Assembly (NCBI RefSeq): GCF_007859755.1 | Contig: NZ_SJPF01000002.1 | Coordinates: 143,729-207,728, forward strand | Reading direction: 5' to 3' | DNA: 64,000 nucleotides | Source of the DNA: Blastopirellula retiformator | GTDB lineage: Bacteria; Planctomycetota; Planctomycetia; Pirellulales; Pirellulaceae | Shown: positions 26,510 through 35,436 of the stretch, piece after piece | Numbering within the stretch: position 1 is the stretch's first letter | Layout: each line of letters begins with the position of its first letter | Made by a program: the position numbers and the translations under genes | Notes under the pieces: generated by a model | The model's input: only the letters and a program-made list of their open reading frames with translations | What the model was told of the DNA's origin: nothing | The model's database searches: none

Positions 26510-27118
26510 ATGACCACTGCAGACGCCAAACCGACGGCCTCGACGAAAATCGTCAACGTGCCGAACGTGATCACGCTGATCCGGTTCATCTTGTCGATCG
26601 CCGTCTTCGTGCTGTTATCGTTGGAGCAATTTGTCGCGGCGAACGTCGTCTTTATCGTGGCCGCTTCGACCGACTGGATGGATGGCTACTGGGCCCGCAA
26701 ATACAACCAGGTGACCCAGGTCGGCCGCGTCTTTGACCCGTTTGTCGACAAGATCATCATCTGCGGCACGTTTATCTATCTGGCCGCTTTGCCGGGCTCG
26801 CAGGTCGCCGCGTGGATGGCGGTGGTGGTGGTCGGACGCGAGATGCTGGTTACGGTGATCCGCAGTTTCATCGAACAGCATGGCGGAGATTTCTCGGCCA
26901 ATATGCCGGGCAAGATTAAGATGGTGCTGCAATGCATCGCGGCCGTCGCCTCGATGGCAGTCTTGGCGTATGTTCAAAGTACCACCGATGGCCCACTGAC
27001 GGCGACTCTGCAGTGGACGGCGCTCATTTCGGCCTGGTTGGCGGTGGCGTCGACGGTCCATTCCGGCGTCATCTACATCTTCGCGGCGGCGGAAATGATT
27101 CGCAAATCTGGCAACTAG
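26510..27118 (+). CDS. pgsA: CDP-diacylglycerol-glycerol-3-phosphate 3-phosphatidyltransferase
   Basis: This integral membrane enzyme makes phosphatidylglycerol-phosphate, the committed step to phosphatidylglycerol and cardiolipin. The CDP-alcohol phosphatase-like signature DG-AR-G-D-D is visible as DWMDGYWARKYNQVTQVG followed by RVFDPFVDKI. Several membrane helices and the usual 200-residue length agree. The gene is followed after 14 bp by the CPBP protease gene and preceded closely by rimO, so the three may be one transcript. Confidence 0.92.
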   Translation: MTTADAKPTASTKIVNVPNVITLIRFILSIAVFVLLSLEQFVAANVVFIVAASTDWMDGYWARKYNQVTQVGRVFDPFVDKIIICGTFIYLAALPGSQVAAWMAVVVVGREMLVTVIRSFIEQHGGDFSANMPGKIKMVLQCIAAVASMAVLAYVQSTTDGPLTATLQWTALISAWLAVASTVHSGVIYIFAAAEMIRKSGN

Positions 27119-27132
27119 CACGTGATCGCTTC

Positions 27133-28227
27133 ATGGCACAGATAGTTTTTGGTTTAGGTGCGCTCGGCCTGATGCTGGTGCTGCTGGTGGTTTGCCTGAC
27201 CGGGTGGACCTGGGTCTATTTTCGCGTTTCGCGCGGCGAGGCAATTCTGCAGCAAGAGTCAGGCGAGACGATCAGTTGGGGCTTAATCGATATCGTGGCG
27301 CTGATCGTCACGGTCGCCGTCTTGATCGGCATGTTTCAGGTCGGCGGCTTGATCGCCACCGGGGCGAAGTTTCCGATCAATCCCGATACGCTGACCACCA
27401 ACCAGCGCGCGTCCATGATCATGGCTTTCGCCGCGGCCGAACTGTTGACCGTGTTGGCGATCGCCAAGCTCATTTCGCTCCGCGGCTTCGGCTTGCAGTT
27501 GTTTGGAAAGCGGGGCGAGCAGTTCTCGAGTGACTTGTTGCTTGGGTGCATGGCGTTTGGCATGCTGGTCGTGCCGACCTTGATCTTGCAGACGATCTTG
27601 GCGCTGCTGCAGCCGTACGAGCATGAACTGATCAACATGCTGATTAAGGACCGCAGCGTGCCGATGGCGTTCGCTTCGGTCGCCGCGGCCGTCTTTGCGG
27701 CTCCTTTGTTCGAGGAGTTTGCATTTCGCGGATTGCTGCAAGGCTGGCTGCAGGATATGTGGGATGGTCGCTTGAGCACCGCCAGTGTTTTCGTCGGACG
27801 GATCCGCCGCTATTGGCAAGCGGAGCCGCTGCCAGAATTGGTCGCGGCCACAGCGACCTCGGCGGAAAGTGCGGAGGTGGCGTCGAGTTTCGCCGATTCG
27901 AGCGACAATCCATTCGACTCGCCGCAGTCGGAAGTAATCGTCGCCTCCGCGGTCAGCGACGAAGCGCTGCCGATCGAGCGATCGCCGGCCCAGTTGTATG
28001 GTCCGATTTTAATCAGCGCGGCGCTGTTCGCCCTAATGCACCTGGGACAAGGCCTGGCGCCGATCCCGCTTTTCTTTCTCGCCCTGGGACTAGGGTATCT
28101 CTATCAACGTACGCGGAGACTGACTCCGTGCGTTGTCGTCCATTTCCTGCTCAACGGGCAGTCGATGGCGCTGTTGATGATTCAGGTCTTTGTCGTCGGA
28201 GACGACGCGGCGCTGATCGCGAACTAG
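27133..28227 (+). CDS. CPBP-family intramembrane metalloprotease with acidic insertion
   Basis: This polytopic protein (364 residues) has the CPBP/Abi motifs EEFAFRG (E194, E195, R199), HLGQG (H303) and a late HFLLNG. The family includes prenyl-protein CAAX peptidases and bacteriocin self-immunity proteins; the substrate here is unknown. Between the first motif (about 200) and the second, a hydrophilic Ser/Ala/Glu-rich stretch of about 60 residues (228-287) is inserted, unlike compact family members, probably a cytosolic loop. I chose the ATG at 27133; the longer upstream frame overlaps pgsA. Confidence 0.87.
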   Translation: MAQIVFGLGALGLMLVLLVVCLTGWTWVYFRVSRGEAILQQESGETISWGLIDIVALIVTVAVLIGMFQVGGLIATGAKFPINPDTLTTNQRASMIMAFAAAELLTVLAIAKLISLRGFGLQLFGKRGEQFSSDLLLGCMAFGMLVVPTLILQTILALLQPYEHELINMLIKDRSVPMAFASVAAAVFAAPLFEEFAFRGLLQGWLQDMWDGRLSTASVFVGRIRRYWQAEPLPELVAATATSAESAEVASSFADSSDNPFDSPQSEVIVASAVSDEALPIERSPAQLYGPILISAALFALMHLGQGLAPIPLFFLALGLGYLYQRTRRLTPCVVVHFLLNGQSMALLMIQVFVVGDDAALIAN

Positions 28228-28245
28228 TGAACGTTCTGTGTGCTT

Positions 28246-28289
28246 GGCGCCATGCTCTTACGGCGTCTTCGCCGTAAGAGCATGGCGCC
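28246..28289. terminator. Perfect 20-bp stem between convergent genes
   Basis: GGCGCCATGCTCTTACGGCG and its exact reverse complement are separated by the loop TCTT. It stands between the CPBP gene and the opposite-strand secreted protein gene. No T-run accompanies it. It could act as a mutual transcription barrier, or be a cruciform-forming repeat. Confidence 0.6.
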
Positions 28290-28318
28290 AGGTAATGGAA
28301 ATATGGTACCAGCCAAGT

Positions 28319-28723
28319 TCACCGTTCGGCCAATTGCCTGCTAAGCCCGCGTCTTAACTCACGGGGTAAGTAATCGCGCTCGATTAGTTCCGGGTCGTGC
28401 TGGGTCCAGGTCTCGCGACGCTGGATCGAGCGGACCTCGCGAAGTACCTCGCCGTCGCGCCAACTGGTGACGTATCCGCCCCGTTTCCAATCGCGTGTCG
28501 GAACCTGGGCAGGCGTCTTGAGTAGACGCCAGGCGACGACGTCGAAGCGAGCGTTCTTCGACGACCATTCGTAGAAAATCACCTGATCGAACACGAGCCT
28601 TCCCTGAGCGTCGTAGTAGTGATTGATCTCGACCAAGTCGACTCGATCCGTCACTGCAGGGTCTCTCGGCTGTGCCGATACGGCGGCCATCATGGCCGCG
28701 AAAGCGAATGCAACGCCATTCAT
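28319..28723 (-). CDS. Small secreted protein, unknown function
   Basis: I place the start at the ATG at 28723, with a strong AGGAGG upstream and a signal peptide (MNGVAFAFAAMMAAVSA) directly behind it. The 134-residue product has a mature domain with INHYYDAQGRLVFDQVIFYEW, VVAWRLL and a final Arg-rich region. I recognise no family. Tyr/Trp-rich beta strands suggest a compact periplasmic domain. Confidence 0.7.
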   Translation of the reverse strand: MNGVAFAFAAMMAAVSAQPRDPAVTDRVDLVEINHYYDAQGRLVFDQVIFYEWSSKNARFDVVAWRLLKTPAQVPTRDWKRGGYVTSWRDGEVLREVRSIQRRETWTQHDPELIERDYLPRELRRGLSRQLAER

Positions 28724-28878
28724 TGCCGACCTCCTTGCCGGAAGCGATTGAACTGGCAGCAAAACCACAGTTGCCCGTATCTAATCCGTTTTTCGTCATG
28801 CAGCAACGCCGAACTATCAAGAATTGTAAAGTTTGGCGCAATTCCGCATCAAAAAAGTAGACAGTGGCGGCGGCATTG

Positions 28879-29175
28879 CTAGCTCGCTTGCGACGCTTCG
28901 CGGAGATGTTCCCAGGTAAACAGCCCGGTATCGTGGCCGTCGGTCCAGCGGATTCGCAGCGCGTAGCCGCCGACCAATTCCATCGAGTCGATGCTGACGT
29001 CGCGGGGAACGTCGTCGGGGTTCAAGATCTGCTCGCCGGTATGTTCGCTAATGCAGCGCGCACAACGGCAACTGCAGCGGAGATCCCAGAAGTGCGCCAG
29101 GCTATCCAGACCATCCGACCACTTGATCTTCAAGCTTTGGTTCGGGCGGTCGGCTTGGATATCGGCTGGCGTCAT
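28879..29175 (-). CDS. DUF971 / gamma-butyrobetaine hydroxylase-like N-terminal domain protein
   Basis: The 98 residues contain the DUF971 pattern: L-I-W-DG near the start (LKIKWSDGLDS), a cysteine cluster (CSCRCARC), and YALRIRWTDGHDTGLFTWEHLRE at the end. In other bacteria the family clusters with Fe-S assembly and ParA/MRP genes, so a role in Fe-S handling is suspected but not shown. It lies 10 bp from the DUF4105 gene on the same strand, downstream, and is probably cotranscribed. Confidence 0.85.
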   Translation of the reverse strand: MTPADIQADRPNQSLKIKWSDGLDSLAHFWDLRCSCRCARCISEHTGEQILNPDDVPRDVSIDSMELVGGYALRIRWTDGHDTGLFTWEHLREASQAS

Positions 29176-29185
29176 AGCGTTAGTA

Positions 29186-29989
29186 TTATCGCCGTCGGAT
29201 CTTGGCGGAGAAGTCGGGATCGTATTCGTATTTTTCGGCCAGTTCGTTGATTCGCGAGCGCCGTTTCAACTCTTCAAACGGAACGGTTTGGTCCAACAAG
29301 CCGAGTTCGTAAGCGTACTCGTCACTATAGCCGGTGAACAGAACCTTGTAATTGTAGCGGACGCGCTCGGGCGCCAGGTCGTTCACATGCTGCACGATGT
29401 TGGTGGTGCAGTTGTTGGTGATGGTGTTGTAAAACTCGGGTTTTACCGCCAATTTGTTCGCTCTTTGCAGGACATCAAGCAGCAGTTCTTGCGACTGCTC
29501 CGGCGTCGCCATCGTGCGATAGAGATAGACGTCGCTCTTGTATTGGTTGGAGCTGAGATTGATGACGTCGCGTTCGTCGCCGATCACGTACATCAGTTCG
29601 TACTGGTTGAAGAAGCCCTTCCAGGCCGAGTACTCTTCGTCCGCTTCTTTGCGAATTTCAACCGACGAGACAATCTGGTCGCCGTCGGCAAAACCAAAGC
29701 TGAGCATCGTGTGGGCGACCGAAGGCGTGTCGTTAAACGGGGCGACCAAGAAGTCGACCGACTCAACGTCGCTCAGATTGAACTGCTTGTCGTAATACTG
29801 CACCACGTAGTCGTCGGACGACGTGTAGCGGCAATTGCGGACGTTGTGGATGGTGATTTCGCCCGCCACATTTTCGTACGTCGGCAACCGCGTTTGGTCG
29901 GGCGCCCAGTTGCGACCGTTGTTGGGCGTCAGCGAAGAACAGCCAGAAAAGAGCAGCGCAAGAGCTCCTGCGACCGAAATGCAGAGCAT
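29186..29989 (-). CDS. DUF4105 lipoprotein
   Basis: The ATG at 29989 gives a lipoprotein signal MLCISVAGALALLFSGC; a GTG 16 codons earlier is an alternative. The mature protein carries the DUF4105 features: IHNVRNCRY, a long acidic middle, and NTITNNCTTNIVQHVN, which resembles the NCTT motif of that family, a presumed cysteine-type active site. It should sit in the periplasm attached to a membrane. Substrate unknown; about 267 residues. Confidence 0.8.
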   Translation of the reverse strand: MLCISVAGALALLFSGCSSLTPNNGRNWAPDQTRLPTYENVAGEITIHNVRNCRYTSSDDYVVQYYDKQFNLSDVESVDFLVAPFNDTPSVAHTMLSFGFADGDQIVSSVEIRKEADEEYSAWKGFFNQYELMYVIGDERDVINLSSNQYKSDVYLYRTMATPEQSQELLLDVLQRANKLAVKPEFYNTITNNCTTNIVQHVNDLAPERVRYNYKVLFTGYSDEYAYELGLLDQTVPFEELKRRSRINELAEKYEYDPDFSAKIRRR

Positions 29990-30220
29990 TTTGGCCGAAA
30001 AAAAAGAGGGCGGACTTCCGCGGTCAATTGCGGTCACGGCAGTGGCTTTAGGGGCTCAAGTTCTTTACTGAAAGCGGTTTATAGCAACCCATCCAAGTTG
30101 GCCGCAACCTCGGTTTTTGGCGATCACGGCCCAAAGGGATAGTTGAACCATCTTACCCAGGCCGTAAAAATGCTCGTTCTTCGAAACGGAGTCCTACCAC
30201 CCCTTCCCCCCGGAAACCCA

Positions 30221-30733
30221 ATGACGGAACCGAAGAAAGCTCTCTCCCTAGCCCTGCTGTTGACCCTCGCTGCGACGCTCAGTGCGGAAGACGCCAGCGT
30301 CAAACCGGAAGCCGAAGCCGAAAAGGCGGACGTCGAGGTCAAAGTCGAATTTCTCCACAATCACCCTAGCCTGGTGAAGATGTGGAACCACTCGAATCAA
30401 GTTCGCGCCCAGTATGGATTGCCGGCGCAAAAGATGAACCCGGAACTGACCAAGGCGGCCCAGGATCATGCCTGGTACATGGCCAAGACCGGCCAGTTCA
30501 GCCACTCGGTCAATGGCGGTTTCGTCGCTCGCACGCGACGCCACAACTATGCCGGCAGCCCGTCGGGCGAAATCATCCTGTGGAACGCCAAATCGATTCC
30601 TTCCTGCTTCCAAGGCTGGCTCAACAGCCCCGGTCACCGCGCGATTCTCTTGAGCGGCGCCCGTGAAGTTGGTTACGGCTACGCGGTTGCCCGGAACGGT
30701 TCGACCTACTGGGTCGGCGTGTTCGGCAACTAA
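30221..30733 (+). CDS. CAP-domain (SCP/PR-1) secreted protein
   Basis: The ATG at 30221 starts a signal peptide (MTEPKKALSLALLLTLAATLSA), followed by an acidic Glu/Ala/Lys linker. The CAP domain (about residues 55-170) has HNQVR-type HSNQVRAQYGLPAQKMNPEL, AWYMAKTGQFSHS, SPSGEIILWN and SCFQGWLNSPGHRAILL, with the final YAVARNGSTYWVGVFG. The conserved His and Glu of the cavity appear present. The ligand or activity is unknown. Element copy B sits right after its stop codon. 170 residues. Confidence 0.9.
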   Translation: MTEPKKALSLALLLTLAATLSAEDASVKPEAEAEKADVEVKVEFLHNHPSLVKMWNHSNQVRAQYGLPAQKMNPELTKAAQDHAWYMAKTGQFSHSVNGGFVARTRRHNYAGSPSGEIILWNAKSIPSCFQGWLNSPGHRAILLSGAREVGYGYAVARNGSTYWVGVFGN

Positions 30734-30882
30734 CTGCCTGTTGGAAAATGCCATCGTGGCATTTTCCAACCTCGCCAGGCTCAGAGCGTAGCTCTTCGCG
30801 GCTCGCAAACTAACGACTTCCGTCGCTATTTTGGGATCGCATCCATGCGATCACGCAGTCCGTCGAGAAAATCAACGGACTG
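30734..30882 (+). mobile_element. MITE-like element, family 1, copy B
   Basis: CTGCCTGTTGGAAAATGCC to CAACGGACTG, 149 bp, flanked by an exact CTAA duplication (30730-30733 and 30883-30886). The left CTAA contains the TAA stop of the CAP gene, so the gene is unchanged. Confidence 0.9.
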
Positions 30883-30907
30883 CTAAGCCTACGAGATGTC
30901 CAAAAAA

Positions 30908-30940
30908 GGTCCCGGGGTTTGACGCCGGGACCTTTTTTTT
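30908..30940 (+). terminator. Intrinsic terminator, probably bidirectional
   Basis: GGTCCCGG and CCGGGACC form a stem around a 9-base loop, followed by eight T on the plus strand and preceded by six A, so it can stop the CAP transcript and also the opposing AI-2E transporter transcript. Confidence 0.85.
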
Positions 30941-30961
30941 CGAAACGGCGCCCAGACGCTG

Positions 30962-32038
30962 TTACATATGCTCCGGAAATATCCCCGCCATCAGATTGCC
31001 GATTGCCCGCGTCGTTTCGAACCGCAGCAGCACGATTCGCATCGTGGCGGTGATCGGCACGGCCAGCACCATGCCGGCTGGTCCCCAGAGCATGCCCCAG
31101 AAGGTCAGACTTAACAGAATCGTCACCGGGTGCAGCTGCAGGCCTTCCCCCATGATCATCGGTTCGATCACGTTGCCGAGCGTCATCTGGATGGCGCCGG
31201 GGATGGCGATCACCAGGACGATCATCACGACGCTGTCAAAGTCGACGATCGCCAGCGGGATCGGCAGCAGCGTGGCGATAATCGAACCGACCGACGGGAT
31301 GAAGTTGAGCATGAACGCCATCAGGCCAAACAGCGACGCCAGCCGCATCCCCATCATCGCCAGCGTCGCCCACACCAACAGGCCGGTCACTGCCGAGATC
31401 ATGAACTTGGTGGTGATGTAGCGGCGGATTTTCTGGTCGATCTCGGCGTACATCCCTTTGGAGACTTTGTACGGATCGCGGCCGGCCAGCATGAACCCGA
31501 CGAAAATCGTCGTCAGCGCGGTGCTCGAGACCAGGCTCATCAGCAGGGCCCCCAACATCTGGGCGTACGCCGGCATCTGAGAAATCAGGTTGTTTTTGAT
31601 CGCCGAGATGATCAATTCCGAGTCAGGGCGGTCAAATTCTACCCCTAACCAGCTATCCGCCATCGCGTACCCCTGGATGACGATCGCGTCGAGCTTTCGC
31701 TGGAGGTCAAATTCGAGCTGCCGCAGCATTTGCGGGTCCGAAATGCTCTGGATTACCAGCAGCACCAGGAAACTCATGACGACCAAGGCCAGGCCAACGA
31801 TCAGCAGCGCGACGGTCACCGCCATAAACTTGGAAAATCGAAGCCGAACCATCGAAAAATCGACGATCGGCGCCACCAGGTAATTGAGGAAGACCGCCAG
31901 CGTAAAGGGAATCAAAATGCTGCGGGCATAAGCGACGGCAAACGAGACCGCGACCGCCGCCAGGATCAACAGGGCCCCGGTTTGCAGGTTCGAGCGCTCT
32001 TCGTTCAGCTTGGGGAGGGTCGCCTGTTCCGAATTCAT
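30962..32038 (-). CDS. AI-2E family (PerM-type) membrane transporter
   Basis: The 358-residue protein has about eight membrane segments with the family's paired N-terminal helices, a hydrophilic domain (about 105-175) and the conserved C-terminal region GLLVWATLAMMGM, LNFIPSVGSIIATLLPIPLA, IEPMIMGEGLQLHPVTILL and FWGMLWGPAGMVLAVPI. Members export signals or ions; the substrate cannot be inferred. No partner genes are near. ATG start at 32038. Confidence 0.93.
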   Translation of the reverse strand: MNSEQATLPKLNEERSNLQTGALLILAAVAVSFAVAYARSILIPFTLAVFLNYLVAPIVDFSMVRLRFSKFMAVTVALLIVGLALVVMSFLVLLVIQSISDPQMLRQLEFDLQRKLDAIVIQGYAMADSWLGVEFDRPDSELIISAIKNNLISQMPAYAQMLGALLMSLVSSTALTTIFVGFMLAGRDPYKVSKGMYAEIDQKIRRYITTKFMISAVTGLLVWATLAMMGMRLASLFGLMAFMLNFIPSVGSIIATLLPIPLAIVDFDSVVMIVLVIAIPGAIQMTLGNVIEPMIMGEGLQLHPVTILLSLTFWGMLWGPAGMVLAVPITATMRIVLLRFETTRAIGNLMAGIFPEHM

Positions 32039-32243
32039 CGATTATTCCGCGCTTTCGCCCCGATGGGCGGTGTTAGGTGAGAAATCTGGTGTCCGATTAT
32101 GTCCGGCTGGTGGCGGTAGTTACAACCGCCGGGGACGGCTATTCCTAGCAGACAGCGGACAAAAATTGCGGTAAACTCAACCCCTGGGTGAAGGCGGCCC
32201 GTTCGTTTTCATTTTGTGCAACTTTGTGGAAAGAGATTGACGC

Positions 32244-34952
32244 ATGGGTACGGTTTTTGATCCGTTTGGCGCTCGCGATACGTTTTCGACTCCTCAGGGG
32301 GAATTGGGAATCTACCGAATTCGCCGGCTTCAGGATCAGGGACTCTGCGATGTAGACTCCCTCCCCTATTCGATCCGTATCCTGTTGGAAGCGGTTCTCC
32401 GTTCGTGCGACGGCTTCGTCGTGTCGGAAGATGACGTTCGCCGGTTGGCGGCCTGGAAGCCCAGCAACCCTGATCCGAGCGAAGTTCCCTTCATGCCGTC
32501 CCGCGTCGTGCTGCAAGACTTCACCGGCGTGCCGGCGGTGGTCGACCTGGCCGCGATGCGCAGCGCGATGAAGCGTCTCGGCGGCGACCCCAACAAAATT
32601 AACCCACTCATTCCGGTTGACCTGGTGATCGACCACTCGGTGCAGGTTGACGCCTTCGGCCACTCCGACTCGCTCGAAAAGAACGTCGAGCTTGAGTTCC
32701 AGCGCAACCGCGAACGTTACGAGTTCCTTCGCTGGGGCCAAAAGGCGCTCGACAATTTCCGCGCGGTGCCGCCGAACGTCGGCATTGTCCACCAGGTGAA
32801 TCTCGAGTTCCTGGCCAAGGGGGTCTTCGTGCGTGAAGACGCAAAGGGCCCGGTCGCCATTCCGGACTCGCTGGTCGGTACCGATAGCCACACCACCATG
32901 ATCAACGGCCTGGGGGTCGTCGGTTGGGGCGTCGGCGGTATCGAGGCCGAAGCGGTCATGCTGGGGCAGCCGATCTACATGCTGACCCCGGAAGTGGTCG
33001 GTTTTGAAATCACCGGCGAACTGCCGCCGGGCGTCACCGCCACCGACCTGGTGCTGACCGTGACCCAGATCCTCCGCAAGGAAGGTGTCGTTGGCAAGTT
33101 CGTCGAGTTCTTTGGTGACGGCGTTAGCAAGATGAGCCTGCCCGACCGAGCCACGATTGCCAACATGGCGCCCGAATATGGCGCCACGATGGGCTTCTTC
33201 CCGGTCGACGACGAAACGCTCAACTATCTCCGCCGCACCGGCCGCACCGAAGAAGAAGTCGCCCTGGTCGAAACCTACGCCAAAGAGCTGGGCATCTTCC
33301 GCACTGACGACGCCCCGATGCCGAAGTTCACCACGCTGGTCAAACTGGACGTCAGCACGGTCGAGCCGTCGATGGCCGGTCCGAAGCGTCCGCAAGATCG
33401 TGTTGCGCTCGCCAACATGAAGTCGGAATTCCAGCGCACGCTGACGGCGCCGATCGAACAGCGCGGATTCGCCTTGGGCGAAGACGAACTGGCCCGTACC
33501 GGCACGGTCGAAAACAATGGTTCGTCCGCCACGATCGGCCATGGCGCCGTCGTGATCGCGGCGATCACCAGCTGCACCAACACCAGCAACCCGTCGGTGA
33601 TGTTGTCGGCCGGTCTGTTGGCTCGCAATGCGGTCGCCAAGGGACTTCGCGTTCCGTCGTACGTCAAGACGAGCCTGGCGCCGGGCTCGCGCGTCGTGAC
33701 CGACTACCTGAACAAGGCCGGCCTGATGGATGATCTGGAAGCCCTCGGTTTCAGCCTGGTTGGCTATGGCTGCACCACCTGCATCGGCAACAGCGGTCCG
33801 CTGCCCGATCCGGTCGCCGCGGCGGTGACCAGCGGCAATTTGGTCGCTTCGGCGGTGCTGAGCGGTAACCGCAACTTTGAAGGTCGCGTCAATCCGCTGG
33901 TGAAAGCCAATTACCTGGCCAGCCCGCCGCTGGTTGTGGCGTACGCCATCGCCGGCAGCACCGACATCGACCTGGTCACCGAGCCGATCGGTAAGGATGG
34001 CGAAGGAAACGACGTCTTCCTGATAGACATCTGGCCCACTTCGGAAGAAGTGCTGGCGACCATCGACACCGCGCTGACGCCGGAGATGTTTCAATCGCAG
34101 TACAACTCCGCCTTTGAGTCGAACCCGACCTGGAACAAGATCGCGGTCGTTGAGGGAGAACTGTACGACTGGGACGAAAGCAGCACGTATATCCAAGAGC
34201 CGCCGTTCATGGTCGACATGGGGATCGAGCCGGAAGTGCTGAAGCCGATCACCGGCGCCCGCGTGTTGGCGCTGCTCGGCGACTCGGTTACGACCGACCA
34301 TATCTCGCCGGCAGGTGCGATCGCCAAAGATAGCCCGGCTGGCCGCTACCTGATCGAAAACGGCGTCGAGCCGATCGACTTTAACAGCTATGGTTCGCGT
34401 CGCGGTAACGACCGCGTGATGCACCGGGGCACCTTCGCCAACATTCGCATCCGCAATCGTCTGGCGCCGGGGACCGAAGGTGGTTGGACTCGTTACCTGC
34501 CGACCGGCGAAGTGATGTCGATCTACGACGCGGCGGAGAAGTACAAAGCGGACGGCACGCCGCTGGTCGTCTTGGCCGGCAAAGAATATGGTACCGGCAG
34601 CAGCCGCGACTGGGCCGCTAAGGGAACCTTCCTGCTGGGCGTCACCGCAGTGATCACCTCCAGCTTCGAGCGGATCCACCGCAGCAACCTGGTTGGCATG
34701 GGCGTCTTGCCGCTTGAGTTCCCCACCGGTAAGTCGTGGGAAACCTTGGGCCTGACCGGGGAAGAAACGTTCGACATCGTCGTGGCCGACGACCTGAAGC
34801 CAGGCGGAGAAGTCCCCGTGAAGGCGACTCGCCCCGACGGCAGCACGTTGGAGTTTACCGCCAAGTGCCGCATCGACACCCCGGTCGAAATGGAATATTA
34901 CCGCAACGGCGGCATCCTGCAGACCGTGCTGCGAAAGCTGCTGCAGGGCTAA
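32244..34952 (+). CDS. acnA: Aconitate hydratase (AcnA type)
   Basis: Aconitase converts citrate to isocitrate in the TCA cycle, cytosolic. The 902-residue length is that of the IRP1/AcnA class. The [4Fe-4S] ligands are C444 (SCTNTSNP) and C510 and C513 ([11 protein letters not shown]). The N-terminal barrel includes [16 protein letters not shown], and the C-terminal swivel domain has the substrate-binding [14 protein letters not shown] and [17 protein letters not shown]. It is a single-gene unit, with a good start (ATG after GAAAGAGAT) and a terminator hairpin downstream. Confidence 0.97.
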   Translation: MGTVFDPFGARDTFSTPQGELGIYRIRRLQDQGLCDVDSLPYSIRILLEAVLRSCDGFVVSEDDVRRLAAWKPSNPDPSEVPFMPSRVVLQDFTGVPAVVDLAAMRSAMKRLGGDPNKINPLIPVDLVIDHSVQVDAFGHSDSLEKNVELEFQRNRERYEFLRWGQKALDNFRAVPPNVGIVHQVNLEFLAKGVFVREDAKGPVAIPDSLVGTDSHTTMINGLGVVGWGVGGIEAEAVMLGQPIYMLTPEVVGFEITGELPPGVTATDLVLTVTQILRKEGVVGKFVEFFGDGVSKMSLPDRATIANMAPEYGATMGFFPVDDETLNYLRRTGRTEEEVALVETYAKELGIFRTDDAPMPKFTTLVKLDVSTVEPSMAGPKRPQDRVALANMKSEFQRTLTAPIEQRGFALGEDELARTGTVENNGSSATIGHGAVVIAAITSCTNTSNPSVMLSAGLLARNAVAKGLRVPSYVKTSLAPGSRVVTDYLNKAGLMDDLEALGFSLVGYGCTTCIGNSGPLPDPVAAAVTSGNLVASAVLSGNRNFEGRVNPLVKANYLASPPLVVAYAIAGSTDIDLVTEPIGKDGEGNDVFLIDIWPTSEEVLATIDTALTPEMFQSQYNSAFESNPTWNKIAVVEGELYDWDESSTYIQEPPFMVDMGIEPEVLKPITGARVLALLGDSVTTDHISPAGAIAKDSPAGRYLIENGVEPIDFNSYGSRRGNDRVMHRGTFANIRIRNRLAPGTEGGWTRYLPTGEVMSIYDAAEKYKADGTPLVVLAGKEYGTGSSRDWAAKGTFLLGVTAVITSSFERIHRSNLVGMGVLPLEFPTGKSWETLGLTGEETFDIVVADDLKPGGEVPVKATRPDGSTLEFTAKCRIDTPVEMEYYRNGGILQTVLRKLLQG

Positions 34953-34976
34953 TTGGCCTGACGGCGAAGTGAAAAT

Positions 34977-35014
34977 TCAAAACCGCTGCGGGAAGCGATT
35001 CCGGCGGCGGTTTT
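34977..35014 (+). terminator. Terminator-like hairpin behind acnA
   Basis: AAAACCGC and GCGGTTTT pair across a GC-rich loop region, ending in a short T-run. It is located 25 bp after the aconitase stop codon. Confidence 0.6.
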
Positions 35015-35435
35015 CCATCGGCACGACGCGGAAGATGCTGGTCTATCTGCCTGTTGAAAAATGCCATCGTGGCATTTTTCAACCTCGCCAGGCTCAGAGC
35101 ATAGCTCTTCGCGGCTCGCAAAATAACGACTTCCGTCGCTATTTTGGGATCGCATCCATGCGATCACGCAGTCCGTCGAGAAAATCAACGGACTGCTATA
35201 CGCCGCTAGGCTACTCAGCCGAAAAGAAATACCCGGTCCTCTATCTGTTGCATGGGATCGGCGGCGACGAGACCGAGTGGAAACGGTTCGCCCAACCGCA
35301 AGCCTTGCATGACAATCTGATCGCCGACGGTACGTCGACGCCGATGATCGTGGTGATGGCCAATGGCCGCGCCCAGAAAAACGACCAGGCCGAAGGAAAC
35401 GTCTTCAGCCACGCCCCGGCTTTCGCGAAGTTTGA
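35013..35435 (+). pseudogene. Esterase remnant (enterochelin-esterase/feruloyl-esterase type) split by element C
   Basis: Sequence before the element reads IGTTRKMLVY and after it TPLGYSAEKKYPVLYLLHG, continuing with IGGDETEWKR and STPMIVVMANG. Removing the element plus one CTAT restores MLVYTPLGYS exactly. The family is the alpha/beta-hydrolase group with secreted esterases; the catalytic Ser, Asp and His regions (later in the protein) are missing. The 5' part of the gene is also missing. It was decayed before or after the insertion and is non-functional. Confidence 0.85.
35047..35195 (+). mobile_element. MITE-like element, family 1, copy C
   Basis: 149 bp from CTGCCTGTTGAAAAATGCC to CAACGGACTG, flanked by exact CTAT copies (35043-35046 and 35196-35199). 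It interrupts the esterase remnant; the interrupted frame heals on excision. Confidence 0.92.
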
Positions 35436-35436
35436 A

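Noticed and set aside
30741-30897. Small proteins encoded by the family 1 elements
   Set aside because: The same short frames recur in every copy because the DNA repeats; they have no ribosome sites and read across hairpins.
32145-34679. Long open frame antisense to aconitase (over 800 codons)
   Set aside because: It mirrors the codon structure of acnA, has His/Arg/Asp-rich shadow composition and no family signature.
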